From assembly GCF_014207605.1 (NCBI RefSeq), contig NZ_JACHHI010000002.1, positions 247,288 through 311,287 of the forward strand: a DNA stretch of 64,000 nucleotides, in the 5' to 3' direction. This document shows positions 18,235 through 27,164 of this stretch, piece after piece. Source of the DNA: Negativicoccus succinicivorans (lineage in GTDB: Bacteria > Bacillota > Negativicutes > Veillonellales > Negativicoccaceae). Made by a program: the position numbers and the translations under genes. The notes beneath the pieces were generated by a model. That model saw nothing but the letters and a program-made list of their open reading frames with translations. It did not search any database and was not told where the DNA came from. How positions within the stretch are numbered: the first letter of the stretch is position 1; every line of letters starts with the position of its first letter.

Positions 18235-18954
18235 TTATTTTGTATGTTTTTCCCGCGCTTCGTCAAGCAGAGCGATCGTTTGATCGGTGGAAAGTACCTG
18301 GCAATAAATCAGGTTCATGATTTTCAGCTCCGCGTCGTGGAGTTCCTGCGTCGCGGCCGCGCACGCATCTTCTACGCAAATGACTTGGAAACTGTCGTCC
18401 GCTAAGCCGCGCACCGTTCCGGCGACGCACTGATCGGTGACGATGCCGCCGACAACCACCGTTTTAATGCCCATATTGCGTAAAATACGGCAAATATTCG
18501 TACCGGTCGTCACACTGTCGGTCGTTTTGTTGAAAACAAGCTCATTGTCTTGCGGGGTGAGTTCTTCCAACATCGCAGCTTCCTGCGAATCGGCATGAAT
18601 GAAGATGCCGTTCCAGCCGTCCGATTTCTGTACGGTTTCCCGATCTTCTCCGTCAGGCAGCAAACAGGCGATTCGCCCGAATGTAACGCGCAACTGATGC
18701 TCGCGGAAATAATCGAGCAGGCGGCGCGAGTTGGGGATGGTCGTCGTTTTCAAACGATCGCGGAAATATTTCCAGCGGTCCCATGTGCCTTCTTTTTTCA
18801 ATTCCAGCGCTTCGCCCATTTCGTCATGAGCGAATTCGTTTTGCAGATCGACGAGAAGCAAGGCCGTCGTTTTCGGATCCAGATTGAGCTCCGGATAGGT
18901 TTCGACGTCCTGGTAGTAAAACGAACGGTACTTCGGATCGACTTGAATTTTCAT
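18235..18954 (-). CDS. Isochorismatase-family cysteine hydrolase
   Basis: 239 residues from an ATG at 18952-18954, placed by AAGGAGG 5 bases upstream. The cysteine-hydrolase triad is visible: D36 in LLLVDLQNEF, K143 in FNKTTDS and C176 in TDQCVAGTVR, with the usual cis-peptide region before the Cys. Catalytic relatives include nicotinamidase, N-carbamoylsarcosine amidase, ureidoacrylate amidase and isochorismatase; nothing fixes which. It is the last gene of a three-gene minus-strand group (binding protein, alpha/beta hydrolase, this gene), separated from the middle gene by 44 bases. Confidence 0.88.
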   Translation of the reverse strand: MKIQVDPKYRSFYYQDVETYPELNLDPKTTALLLVDLQNEFAHDEMGEALELKKEGTWDRWKYFRDRLKTTTIPNSRRLLDYFREHQLRVTFGRIACLLPDGEDRETVQKSDGWNGIFIHADSQEAAMLEELTPQDNELVFNKTTDSVTTGTNICRILRNMGIKTVVVGGIVTDQCVAGTVRGLADDSFQVICVEDACAAATQELHDAELKIMNLIYCQVLSTDQTIALLDEAREKHTK

Positions 18955-18998
18955 GAAAGACCTCCTTAAAAATATACACTTCTTTTTTATTACCAATA

Positions 18999-19820
18999 TT
19001 ACTTCCCAAAGGAAATGACAGCCTGATTGAATTTTTCCGGCTGTTCAAAGAAAAAGAAATGACCGGCCTCGGTAAATTCTTTATAATCGCCGCGCGGCAA
19101 CAAGGTCGTGATATGCTGACCCTGCGTGACGCCGGCGGGGAAGACGTGATTGTCCGAACTCATGACAAGTGTCGGCACGCTGACGGTCGGCAAGACCGCG
19201 GAAAAATCATTTGTCAGGTAATCGTTGTAAATCGCGACCGCGCTCCATGGAGCGGCGGCGCGCATGTCCTCGAGAGCAAACCCCGCATCGGCGGGCGGCT
19301 CTCCGTGCCAGCATTTTTTGAAAAACGCTTCGGTAAAACCGTCGCGATCGTTAAGGTATTGGTTGACCTGCGCATTCCATTGATCCGCGTTGAAACCTTT
19401 CAGCGCATGACTATTCCAACGCTCGGGACTGTAGGGGAACGGCGTCATATCGATCAGCAGCACGCCCGTGACGCGGCCTTCCGTACCGAATTGGTCCCAG
19501 TAGGAAAGCACGGTCGGTCCGCCGAGCGACCAGCCGCCTAAAATCACGTCCTGCAAACCGAAATTTAAGATAATTTCGTGAATATCGGAAGCATATTGAC
19601 GGATCGTGTGCCCCGCCAATGTTTTTTGGGAGCGGCCGTGACCCCGCAAGTCCCAGGTGATGACCTGAAAGTGGCGATTGAGTTCGTCACGATTTTTTTG
19701 CCAGCAGCGCCCGGAACAGAGCCAGCCGTGACACAACATCAGCGGTCGGCCTTTGCCGGAAATCTCCACGTAGAGTGACGTGCCGTCTTTGGTCTTGAAA
19801 TACAGCGATCCGTTTTTCAT
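18999..19820 (-). CDS. Alpha/beta-fold hydrolase
   Basis: 273 residues. Canonical alpha/beta hydrolase: LCHGWLCSG oxyanion region (HGW near 31), WDLRGHGRS, nucleophile elbow GGWSLGG with S98, an acid near SSDNHVFP and the general base H254 in EAGHFFFFE. Relatives include esterases, haloperoxidase-like enzymes and C-C hydrolases. The substrate is unknown. It begins 15 bases after the binding-protein gene on the same strand. It may process a compound captured by that protein. Confidence 0.87.
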   Translation of the reverse strand: MKNGSLYFKTKDGTSLYVEISGKGRPLMLCHGWLCSGRCWQKNRDELNRHFQVITWDLRGHGRSQKTLAGHTIRQYASDIHEIILNFGLQDVILGGWSLGGPTVLSYWDQFGTEGRVTGVLLIDMTPFPYSPERWNSHALKGFNADQWNAQVNQYLNDRDGFTEAFFKKCWHGEPPADAGFALEDMRAAAPWSAVAIYNDYLTNDFSAVLPTVSVPTLVMSSDNHVFPAGVTQGQHITTLLPRGDYKEFTEAGHFFFFEQPEKFNQAVISFGK

Positions 19821-19835
19821 ACTCCACCTCCGAAA

Positions 19836-20888
19836 TTACTTTAAACTGTCATATGCGGCCTGCCAGCTTTGTGTTCGAATACAGGCTTCGGCCGCGAGGT
19901 CATGTTCCATAAAACCGTTGGCCCGATACCAGGCAATTTGCTTGGCGATATCATCGGTTGCAAGTTTACCGTCGCGATCGATGTAGGGAAGACTGCGACT
20001 GACATCGGCGGCCGGCGTTTGCGTATACCGGCTGATGATTTCGACCACTTCGCGAAAACGCGCATCCGTTTCCAGACGTTTGGCCGGCGTCATCGCCGGT
20101 GCGTCGGCGAACACCGCATCATAGTAGTCTCTGCAGGCGCGGATATACGCTCGCATAAAACGCTTCCCAGCGTCATTATTTTGGGCAAAACGCGGCGCGT
20201 AAAAAACGGCTGAGGTCTGATAGGTCAAGCGTTCTCCCACCGGCGTCAGCAATTTTACCTGACCGCTTTCCAACAGCTGGGAGGCAAAGGGCTCATTGAC
20301 AATCGCGCCGTCAATTTGTCCGGATGTCAGCGCCGCTAAAACGGCGCTCACTTTGCCGAGGTTCGCATAATTTACCGCGGTGCGATCCAAGCCTGCCTGC
20401 TCAAGCAAATGGCCTGCCATGTACTGGTAAGTGGAACCCGCCTGCGTATTTCCCAGCGTTTTCCCCGCCAGATCTTTCACCTCGTGCACACCCGCCGCAT
20501 ACGCTTGCGGCGTCACGACAAGAAAGCTGCCGGAGTGTTCGGGAACTTCCCGACCTTTATCGGCGACAAGATAGGGAACCTGCCCGGCCGCCGCCAAATT
20601 GTAAAGACCCGCCGTCAAACCGGTAGCGCCCACGTCAATGGCGTTCGATGCCGTCGCGACAGCGATCGGTTGCGCCGCGTCAAACCAGACCGGTTCCGGC
20701 GCAATGCCCTCCTCCGCAAAATATCCTTTTTCGATGCCGATAAAAAGCGGCGCGGAACTGGCCAGCCGCAACATCCCCACTTTAACGGGGATTGGTGCTG
20801 CGGAAGGGGACGCGGACTCTTGACCGCAACCGGCCAGCATCAATATTCCTAAACAAAGCGCCAGCAGGCGCCACAGGATTTCTTTCAT
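19836..20888 (-). CDS. Substrate-binding lipoprotein of the nitrate/sulfonate/taurine (NMT1/SsuA) type
   Basis: 350 residues. N-terminal lipoprotein signal with lipobox LAGC (C21), so it is anchored at the inner membrane facing the periplasm. The mature protein is a two-lobed binding protein: VKVGMLRLASSAPLFIGIEKGYFAEEGI is the typical first strand-helix, GATGLTAGLYNLAA and GKTLGNTQAGSTYQYM line the ligand cleft, and the hinge region contains IDGAIVNEPF. Family ligands include sulfonates, nitrate, bicarbonate and thiamine precursors. No permease or ATPase gene is adjacent. It is grouped with two hydrolases. Confidence 0.88.
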   Translation of the reverse strand: MKEILWRLLALCLGILMLAGCGQESASPSAAPIPVKVGMLRLASSAPLFIGIEKGYFAEEGIAPEPVWFDAAQPIAVATASNAIDVGATGLTAGLYNLAAAGQVPYLVADKGREVPEHSGSFLVVTPQAYAAGVHEVKDLAGKTLGNTQAGSTYQYMAGHLLEQAGLDRTAVNYANLGKVSAVLAALTSGQIDGAIVNEPFASQLLESGQVKLLTPVGERLTYQTSAVFYAPRFAQNNDAGKRFMRAYIRACRDYYDAVFADAPAMTPAKRLETDARFREVVEIISRYTQTPAADVSRSLPYIDRDGKLATDDIAKQIAWYRANGFMEHDLAAEACIRTQSWQAAYDSLK

Positions 20889-20910
20889 AATACCCCCTTA
20901 CTTTACATTT

Positions 20911-20919
20911 ATTATACCA
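20911..20919 (-). promoter_or_regulatory. Extended -10 promoter of the binding-protein/hydrolase group
   Basis: Reverse-strand TGGTATAAT, 23 bases before the start codon. Confidence 0.6.
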
Positions 20920-21304
20920 TTCTTGACTCGTCAGTGCGTGTGAAAAGCATATTTACTATAAGCGCAGACCAAATACGATTCGTTTGGCCGTAAAACGATA
21001 TTGATATTATGCGAAAGTATCATAAATAGGCAGTCAGCGTGCGCGTTTTTCGGTCGGCGAATCGACTAGTCGGCGAATCGACTACAAGAAAATATATAAA
21101 TAAAATCTGCCAAGCAAAAATATTATGTTTGCATCGCGTCCGCACCAAATATTGTATTCTACTCAAAATTGATTCAGCCCCAAAGACGAGTATTTAAAAA
21201 TTTTACAGAATACCGTCAGTCATGCGGCCGGGAGATTTCGGAAGAAGTTTCTTATACAGTTAGTAGTATGCATTTCTGTGGCGCATCAAAAATAAATTTA
21301 AGCC
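20920..21304. other. Long AT-rich regulatory intergenic region before the porin gene
   Basis: The gene-free stretch between the divergent binding-protein gene and the porin is about 530 bases in all. Apart from the two promoters and the tandem 16-base repeat it shows no supported gene. A 72-codon open frame at 21169-21387 spans the porin promoter and has no family resemblance. The length and AT content suit regulation of an abundant outer-membrane protein. Confidence 0.5.
21053..21084. repeat. Perfect tandem 16-base repeat with a palindromic junction
   Basis: GTCGGCGAATCGACTA occurs twice back to back (21053-21068 and 21069-21084). The junction creates the palindrome CGACTAGTCG (21063-21072). 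It lies about 220 bases upstream of the porin promoter -35 and could be a double operator. It could equally be a chance duplication. Confidence 0.8.
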
Positions 21305-21333
21305 TTGACGTATCGGGCTGTTTTTTTTATAAT
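21305..21333 (+). promoter_or_regulatory. Strong promoter of the porin gene
   Basis: TTGACG (21305-21310), 17-base spacer including a T-run, TATAAT (21328-21333). The leader is about 75 bases. Confidence 0.85.
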
Positions 21334-21416
21334 AAACGAGATGAATTCATAAATTTATCAAATAATGTTAGACTTTTAAGCACCTAATTGAGAATACAAA
21401 GTAGAGGAGTTTATTT

Positions 21417-22967
21417 ATGAAATTAAAATCCGCAACATTATTGCTCGCGTTGGCGGGTATGGTAAGCGCGCAGGCCGCGCAACCGTTCAGTGATGTAACG
21501 CCGCAGGATTGGGCGTACCAAGCGGTGCAGCAGCTGGCTGCCGAAGGGATCATCGAAGGGTATCCCGATCGGACGTTTCGGGGAGAAAACGCGATCACCC
21601 GTTACGAAATGGCGCAATTGGTCGCCCGTGCGATGGTCAGAGAAGACTGGATGAATGCTGAACAGCAGCAACAGTTACAACAACTCGAAGCGGAATTTGC
21701 GAAAGAACTCAGCAGTCTGGGCGTTCGTGTCAGCGCACTGGAAGACCGTGTCGGCAATGTGAAAGTCAGCGGCGCGGTTCGTTTATCCTACCAGACCGGC
21801 GATTCGGATATTCGTGACGGTTACGGCAGCGGTGATGATCGTGTCGAAGCGAAAGCCGATATTAAATTCGCCGCCCAAGTCAGCCCGAAAACCACGGTGA
21901 CCACGGTTTTGGAATCCACGCTCAACCTCAACGGCGAACCGTACACGGATGCGGGGTATGACGGATTTAAAGGCTACAATAACTATGAGAATTTGGAAGT
22001 CAAATATCTTTTTGCGCAGCATCATTTCGACAAAGGCTCGCTTGTTTTCGGTAAATACCGCGCGGACTTGGGCGTAACCGGTATTTTCTACAATGACGCG
22101 TTCAGCGGTATCGGTCTGACTTTAGGGGACCCGACGCGGGGCAGCCATGTTAAAGTTTCCTACGGTAATGTACAGAACCTGAATATGCCGTTTGTCCATC
22201 CGATGCTCGCTGCCTACGACATTCAGAGTCGTGAAGATCATTCGGCATTTACACCGGAATCGTTATTCCTCGAATACGCCTATCACCAGCAGCGTAAAGT
22301 CGATTTCACCGCTTGGCATTTGCTTCCGAGCAGCAAAACCGGCGAAGTCGTTAAAGTGTACGGCGCAGGCCTGTCCGTTTGGCCGCATCCGTTCGTCAAC
22401 ATTCATGGCGACTATATTTTGAATAACGCGAAAAACATAGTGAATAACGAAAAACCGAAACTCTGGACCGCCGGCGCGTCTTTCGGCATCGCGCATCCGG
22501 CGTATCCGCGTTCCTTCCAGGTCGGTATTGATTACTTCTCCAGCGATGCCGGTTCGTACTTCGGCGGCAACAAATTAGAAGTACTGCGTCCGTACCTGAG
22601 CGGCATGCAACAAGCGGATGCTCACTTCCTGCAAGGTGATTCATGGAAACCGACGGGCAACCCAATCTATGATGGCGCGCAGGCGCAAGTCAAACAGCAG
22701 CTGGAAGCCATTTACGGTAACCAATCGACCGCGTCCTACTTCGCCGACATGATGGAGGAATGGACATTCGATCCGAAAAATGCGCCGAGATACTTCCGCC
22801 AGAACTACAATCGAAAACACGGCGGCGCGGAAGGCTGGATGGCCAGTCTTAAATATGTACCGGTGAAAAATGTGTACATGGAAGCATTTTACGTCTTCGA
22901 TGCAAAAAATAAAGCGGGTGCAAAGCTCGACGATACGTTCCGCATCCAGGCGACCTATCTCTTCTAA
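21417..22967 (+). CDS. ompM: OmpM-like outer-membrane porin with SLH domain
   Basis: 516 residues. Signal peptide 1-20. One SLH domain at about 24-73 (FSDVTPQDWAYQAVQQL ... GYPDRTF ... ITRYEMAQLVARAM). A Gln/Glu-rich coiled-coil linker at about 80-110. A beta-barrel rich in alternating strands from about 115 to the C-terminal aromatic residue (QATYLF). In Negativicutes, OmpM proteins are the major porins and tether the outer membrane to peptidoglycan through SLH binding of cadaverine- or polyamine-modified cell wall. AGAGGAG precedes the ATG. It is monocistronic with a strong promoter and terminator, as expected of a dominant envelope protein. The symbol is given by resemblance; paralogues are common. 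Confidence 0.92.
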   Translation: MKLKSATLLLALAGMVSAQAAQPFSDVTPQDWAYQAVQQLAAEGIIEGYPDRTFRGENAITRYEMAQLVARAMVREDWMNAEQQQQLQQLEAEFAKELSSLGVRVSALEDRVGNVKVSGAVRLSYQTGDSDIRDGYGSGDDRVEAKADIKFAAQVSPKTTVTTVLESTLNLNGEPYTDAGYDGFKGYNNYENLEVKYLFAQHHFDKGSLVFGKYRADLGVTGIFYNDAFSGIGLTLGDPTRGSHVKVSYGNVQNLNMPFVHPMLAAYDIQSREDHSAFTPESLFLEYAYHQQRKVDFTAWHLLPSSKTGEVVKVYGAGLSVWPHPFVNIHGDYILNNAKNIVNNEKPKLWTAGASFGIAHPAYPRSFQVGIDYFSSDAGSYFGGNKLEVLRPYLSGMQQADAHFLQGDSWKPTGNPIYDGAQAQVKQQLEAIYGNQSTASYFADMMEEWTFDPKNAPRYFRQNYNRKHGGAEGWMASLKYVPVKNVYMEAFYVFDAKNKAGAKLDDTFRIQATYLF

Positions 22968-22971
22968 TGAT

Positions 22972-22997
22972 AAAAAAGCGGCTTCGGCCGCTTTTTT
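22972..22997 (+). terminator. Terminator of the porin gene
   Basis: AAAAAAGCGGC, loop TTCG, GCCGCTTTTTT directly after the stop codon. Confidence 0.9.
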
Positions 22998-23112
22998 GTT
23001 GCGTCATTTACAACACCGGTGATTCTTGTCAAAACCTGCTGTAAAAAGGAACGCAAAAGCGCGTTAAAAGACTGTCAAGTAAGGGCAAGAGGAGATGGAA
23101 CGCGCCGCTCCG

Positions 23113-23121
23113 TGTTATAAT
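23113..23121 (+). promoter_or_regulatory. Extended -10 promoter of the HAD-rapZ-yvcK-whiA operon
   Basis: TGTTATAAT, 18 bases before the GTG start. No good -35 is seen. Confidence 0.65.
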
Positions 23122-23138
23122 ACACTCGAGGTGATAAA

Positions 23139-23963
23139 GTGAATCCAAATATTCGTATGTTGGCGATCGACATGGACGGCACGCTGTTGCATGACGACAC
23201 GACGATTTCGCCATACACACATGACATATTGACGCAGGCGTTGGCGGCCGGCGTGCGGGTGGTTGTGGCGACAGGGCGCATGTTTTGCTCGGCGCGACAA
23301 CTGGCGACCGAACTCGGGCTGGGCGATGTGCCTCTGGTCACGTATTCGGGTGGCTTGATCGCCAAGTGCATTTCCGGTGAAATTTTATATCATGCGCCGA
23401 TTCCGCTGGCCACCGCGCGCGAAATCGTGGCGACGGCGCGCGAGTTGGACGCGTTCGTACATGCCTATGTGCATGATGAATTGTGGGTGCGCTTTCGCGA
23501 CCGGCGCGTTGACGATTACGAGAAACGTTGCCGCATCGAAGCGAAAGTGATCGGTGCTGAAATGGATGCATTAGCAGCCGCGCCGACGAAACTTTTGATT
23601 AATGAACCCGATCCGCAAAAAATAGCGCGCATAGCCAAAGTATTGCGGGAAAAATTTGCCGGGCGGGTGCACTTTGTACAGTCATCGCCGATGTTCTTTG
23701 AAATGGTGGCGCCTCACGTCAGCAAAGGGGTCGCCGTCGAGCAGCTGGGACTTCGGTACGGTATCGGTATGAAACAGACGATGGGATTCGGCAACGCGCA
23801 AAATGATTTCGATCTGTTGCGTGCGGTCGGCTGGCCGGTGGCGGTCGCCAATGCCGTGCCGGAACTGAAAGCGGTAGCGGGGTATATTGCGCCGAGCAAC
23901 AATGAGGACGGCGTCGCGAAAACAGTCGCGAAATATGTATTGGAGGCAAATGATGGCCGGTGA
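23139..23963 (+). CDS. HAD-superfamily sugar-phosphate phosphatase (Cof type)
   Basis: 274 residues from GTG 23139, set by GAGGTGAT. HAD motif I is AIDMDGTLLHDD (nucleophile Asp near residue 9), motif II VVATGRM, motif III Lys in HVSKGVAVEQL and motif IV GFGNAQNDFDLL. The large C2 cap between motifs II and III marks the Cof/YbiV group, which dephosphorylates sugar phosphates, FMN or pyridoxal phosphate. It is the first gene of the operon and overlaps the start of rapZ by 11 bases. Confidence 0.92.
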   Translation: MNPNIRMLAIDMDGTLLHDDTTISPYTHDILTQALAAGVRVVVATGRMFCSARQLATELGLGDVPLVTYSGGLIAKCISGEILYHAPIPLATAREIVATARELDAFVHAYVHDELWVRFRDRRVDDYEKRCRIEAKVIGAEMDALAAAPTKLLINEPDPQKIARIAKVLREKFAGRVHFVQSSPMFFEMVAPHVSKGVAVEQLGLRYGIGMKQTMGFGNAQNDFDLLRAVGWPVAVANAVPELKAVAGYIAPSNNEDGVAKTVAKYVLEANDGR

Positions 23964-24855
23964 TTTTCAGCTGATTATTATGACGGGCATGTCCGGGGCG
24001 GGAAAGTCTCGCGCACTCCAAATTTTGGAGGACATGGGGTACTTTTGTGTGGACAATTTACCGCCGGTACTGATTCCGAAATTCGCGGAAATCTGTCGCG
24101 AAGGCGGTCCGAAAGTCCAGCACGCGGCGCTGGTTGTCGATATTCGCGGCGGTGAATTTTTCACGTCGCTCGTGGACGCGCTGCAACAATTGGCGGCGGG
24201 CGGTTACCATTACCGGCTGCTCTTTTTGGATGCGACGGACAATGTGCTGGTACGCCGCTATAAGGAAACCAGGCGGGCGCACCCGCTGGCGCCGCGCGAT
24301 CGCATTTTGCAGGGGTTGCAAAAAGAGCGCGCGCTTTTGCGCGGTATCAAGGAGCAGGCGGCCTCGGTAATCGATACGAGCGAACTTTCTTTGCAGGGAT
24401 TAAAGGGTCTGTTGCAGCAGCAGTTTAAAAATTACAGTACGGCGGAAGGATTCAATATTACGGTGGTGTCATTTGGATTTAAGTTCGGCACGCCGCTGGA
24501 TTTGGATATGATGCTGGATGTGCGTTTCTTGCCGAATCCTTTTTACCTGGATGAATTGAAACACTCGTCGGGACGGGTACCGGCGGTGAGCGAGTATATC
24601 GGCAAGTGGGATGTCACCAAGGAATTCATGCAAAAACTCACGGAATTGGTCGATTTTCTCACGCCGCACTATGAGCAGGAAGGCAAGCAGCAGTGGGTCA
24701 TCGGCGTCGGCTGCACGGGCGGGATGCATCGTTCCGTTTGGGTAGCCGAAGCACTTTCTCGCCACTTCAAAGAAGCGGGTTACAGTGTATCAACGGAACA
24801 CCGCGATTTATTTAAAAATGACGTGCACGAGGATTACGCGCCGGCAAAGGAGTAG
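23953..24855 (+). CDS. rapZ: RNase adapter / nucleotide-binding protein RapZ (YvcJ)
   Basis: 300 residues from ATG 23953 (6 bases after GGAGG; ATG 23950 is too close). The N-terminal P-loop domain has GMSGAGKS (residues 12-19) and the family segment YFCVDNLPP. The C-terminal domain ends with GCTGGMHRSVWVAE. In Firmicutes YvcJ hydrolyses GTP and is linked to competence, and in Enterobacteria RapZ controls glmS mRNA decay. It is followed 3 bases later by yvcK and then whiA, the conserved Firmicute/Actinobacterial order. Confidence 0.95.
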   Translation: MAGDFQLIIMTGMSGAGKSRALQILEDMGYFCVDNLPPVLIPKFAEICREGGPKVQHAALVVDIRGGEFFTSLVDALQQLAAGGYHYRLLFLDATDNVLVRRYKETRRAHPLAPRDRILQGLQKERALLRGIKEQAASVIDTSELSLQGLKGLLQQQFKNYSTAEGFNITVVSFGFKFGTPLDLDMMLDVRFLPNPFYLDELKHSSGRVPAVSEYIGKWDVTKEFMQKLTELVDFLTPHYEQEGKQQWVIGVGCTGGMHRSVWVAEALSRHFKEAGYSVSTEHRDLFKNDVHEDYAPAKE

Positions 24856-24858
24856 CTT

Positions 24859-26199
24859 ATGTGGCATTCGGCATGGCGCTGGCTCTATCCGGGGCTGCGC
24901 ATCAAACGTTGGGTTCTGCTCTTTTCGGTAGGACTTTTGCTCTTGGTCTTAGGTCTGACAACTATTATTAACTACCAGGTTTTCGGTGTGCTGGAAGAAT
25001 TTTTGTTCCGCGTTCTTTACGAGATGACGGGACGTTACAATTACACGTTGCTCGCCGGCGTCGGGGCGGTCCTGATCATCGTCGGCGCGCTGGTGATGAT
25101 TTTCTCGTTCCAGCGTTTGATGCAGCGCATTTTGCAGAGCATCGCGCCAGAAGGCTCCGGCAAAGTCAGCCAGATGATGTTGGAACGCGCACGGCGGGAT
25201 CGGGGACCGGCGATCGTCTCCATCGGCGGCGGTACCGGCCTTTCGAAACTGCTGCGCGGTTTGAAAACGAAAACGTCCCATTTGACAGCGATCGTGACCG
25301 TCGCCGACGACGGCGGTTCATCGGGCCGCCTGCGCGAGGAAATGGATATTATCGCGCCGGGCGATCTGCGTAACTGCCTGGTGGCCATGGCCGACAAGGA
25401 AAGTCAGATGGAATACATCTTCCAACACCGTTTCGGCGGCACAGGGGAATTGGCCGGACACAGTTTGGGCAATCTTTTCCTGGCGGCATTAATGGAAGAA
25501 TATAAGGATCCCGTTTTGGCGCTCGAAGCGGCGAGCGAAATTTTAAATGTGCGCGGGGAAGTGGTACCGGCGACGACCGAGCCGGTGCGTTTGCGCGCAG
25601 AGATGACTGACGGCGTCTGCGTAATCGGTGAATCCGAAATTCCGGAGTACGGCGGTCGCATTCAGCGGCTGCATATTTTACCGGATATGCCGCAGGCGGT
25701 GACGGCGGCCTTGGCGGCGATCGAAGCGGCGGATGTCATCACGCTCGGTCCGGGGAGCCTTTACACGAGTATTTTACCGAATCTTTTGGTGCCGGAAATT
25801 GCGACCGCCTTGCGGCGCAGCGATGCCACCAAAATTTATATCTGCAACGCGATGACCCAACCCGGTGAAACGGACGGCTATACGGTGGCGGACCATTTGC
25901 GGGCGTTGATCGATCATATCGGGCCGGGAGTGGCGGATTACGTTTTGGTGAACGATTACGCGCCGGCCGGCGAAGTGCTCGAACGTTACGCGGCCATGGG
26001 ATCCTATCCCGTGGTCTGCGATACCGAAGCGGTGCAGGCGCTGGGCGCCAAAGTCGTGCGCGCGAAACTGATCGCGGACGGCATGACGGTAAGCCATGCG
26101 CCGGACCTGGTCGCCGATGCGATTGTGAATATGGTGCACGCGGTGCAGTCGGATCTTCATCCGCAATTATTGGATTACTATTTTGATCGCAGTTTATAA
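24859..26199 (+). CDS. yvcK: Gluconeogenesis factor YvcK/GlmR family protein
   Basis: 446 residues. Two N-terminal membrane helices (about residues 15-40 and 55-80) precede the CofD-like domain, which starts VSIGGGTGLSKLLRGL and continues VADDGGSSGRLREE and APGDLRNCLVA. GNLFLAAL and TLGPGSLYTSILPNLL follow. Members bind UDP-GlcNAc or UDP-sugars and steer carbon into cell-wall precursors in Firmicutes. The membrane anchor is a feature of some clades only. It lies between rapZ and whiA. Confidence 0.94.
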   Translation: MWHSAWRWLYPGLRIKRWVLLFSVGLLLLVLGLTTIINYQVFGVLEEFLFRVLYEMTGRYNYTLLAGVGAVLIIVGALVMIFSFQRLMQRILQSIAPEGSGKVSQMMLERARRDRGPAIVSIGGGTGLSKLLRGLKTKTSHLTAIVTVADDGGSSGRLREEMDIIAPGDLRNCLVAMADKESQMEYIFQHRFGGTGELAGHSLGNLFLAALMEEYKDPVLALEAASEILNVRGEVVPATTEPVRLRAEMTDGVCVIGESEIPEYGGRIQRLHILPDMPQAVTAALAAIEAADVITLGPGSLYTSILPNLLVPEIATALRRSDATKIYICNAMTQPGETDGYTVADHLRALIDHIGPGVADYVLVNDYAPAGEVLERYAAMGSYPVVCDTEAVQALGAKVVRAKLIADGMTVSHAPDLVADAIVNMVHAVQSDLHPQLLDYYFDRSL

Positions 26200-26219
26200 G
26201 CGTCAGAAAGGAGGCGGCG

Positions 26220-27164
26220 ATGTCCTTTGCCGAACAAGTAAAAGACGAATTGGCGCGGGTAGTGCCGACGGAAGTCGAAGCCCGTCGCTCGGAACTCACC
26301 GCCTTATTGCGCATGGGAGGATCGCTCGTCATGGGGAACGGCGGCGCGGGCATTCGGTTTGTGACGCATCATAATCCGACGGCGCGCAAAATGCTGACCT
26401 ATGTCAAAGCAACGGGCGGTATCGTGCCGCAGGTGATGGTGCGCCGCGGCAACAAATTGCGCAAGAAAAATGTCTATACATTGACGATTTTACCCGGTCC
26501 GATCGGCCAACGCTTCCTGGAAGAATTGGGATTGTTGCCCGTGACCGAGATCCGTGACGATGAAATGTTTCGTGGCCGGGAAGTCCGGCGCGCTTACTTG
26601 GCCGGCGCTTTTTTGGGCGGCGGTTCGGTCAATCGTCCGCAAGGCGATTACCATTTGGAGTTCGTCACGGAGTCCATTGCCTTTGCGACGACCTTGGTGA
26701 GCATGCTTAAAACGTTTCGTCTGCAAGGGCGCATCGTCGAACGCAAAGACGATTACATCGTTTACCTCAAAACGGGGGAAAGCGTCGCGCGGCTGTTGCA
26801 AATTATGGGCGCGGATCAGGCGTTACTGGAATTTGAAAATGTCCGCGTGTTGAAAGATATGCGGAACCAGGTAAATCGCGTGGTCAATTGCGAGACGGCC
26901 AATTTGCAAAAAACGGTAGACGCCGCGGTACGACAGCTGCGTGACATCGAACTGATCCGCAGCGTGCAGCCGTTGCACACCTTGCCGCCGCGTTTGAAAG
27001 AAGCGGCGGAACTGCGTTTAGCGCATCCCGATGTACCGCTTCGGGAGCTTGCGGGCTATACCGACAAAAAAATGACAAAATCAGGATTGTATCACCGATT
27101 CCGGAAATTGTCGGATCTTGCGGACGTCTTGCGGGCCCAAGCTCAGGATAGGGGGGAATCATGA
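26220..27164 (+). CDS. whiA: DNA-binding protein WhiA
   Basis: 314 residues. An N-terminal LAGLIDADG-like half (GSLVMGNGGAGIRFVTHH, RRAYLAGAFLGGGSVN) that lacks nuclease function in this family, and a C-terminal helix-turn-helix (about 230-310) ending GLYHRFRKLSDLADVL. It regulates sporulation genes in Streptomyces and division/chromosome segregation in Bacillus. AAAGGAGGC precedes the ATG. The stop overlaps the next start (ATGA). Confidence 0.95.
   Translation: MSFAEQVKDELARVVPTEVEARRSELTALLRMGGSLVMGNGGAGIRFVTHHNPTARKMLTYVKATGGIVPQVMVRRGNKLRKKNVYTLTILPGPIGQRFLEELGLLPVTEIRDDEMFRGREVRRAYLAGAFLGGGSVNRPQGDYHLEFVTESIAFATTLVSMLKTFRLQGRIVERKDDYIVYLKTGESVARLLQIMGADQALLEFENVRVLKDMRNQVNRVVNCETANLQKTVDAAVRQLRDIELIRSVQPLHTLPPRLKEAAELRLAHPDVPLRELAGYTDKKMTKSGLYHRFRKLSDLADVLRAQAQDRGES

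Noticed and set aside
21169..21387. 72-codon open frame upstream of the porin gene
   Set aside because: It spans the porin promoter (-35 and -10), has no ribosome site and no recognisable features.
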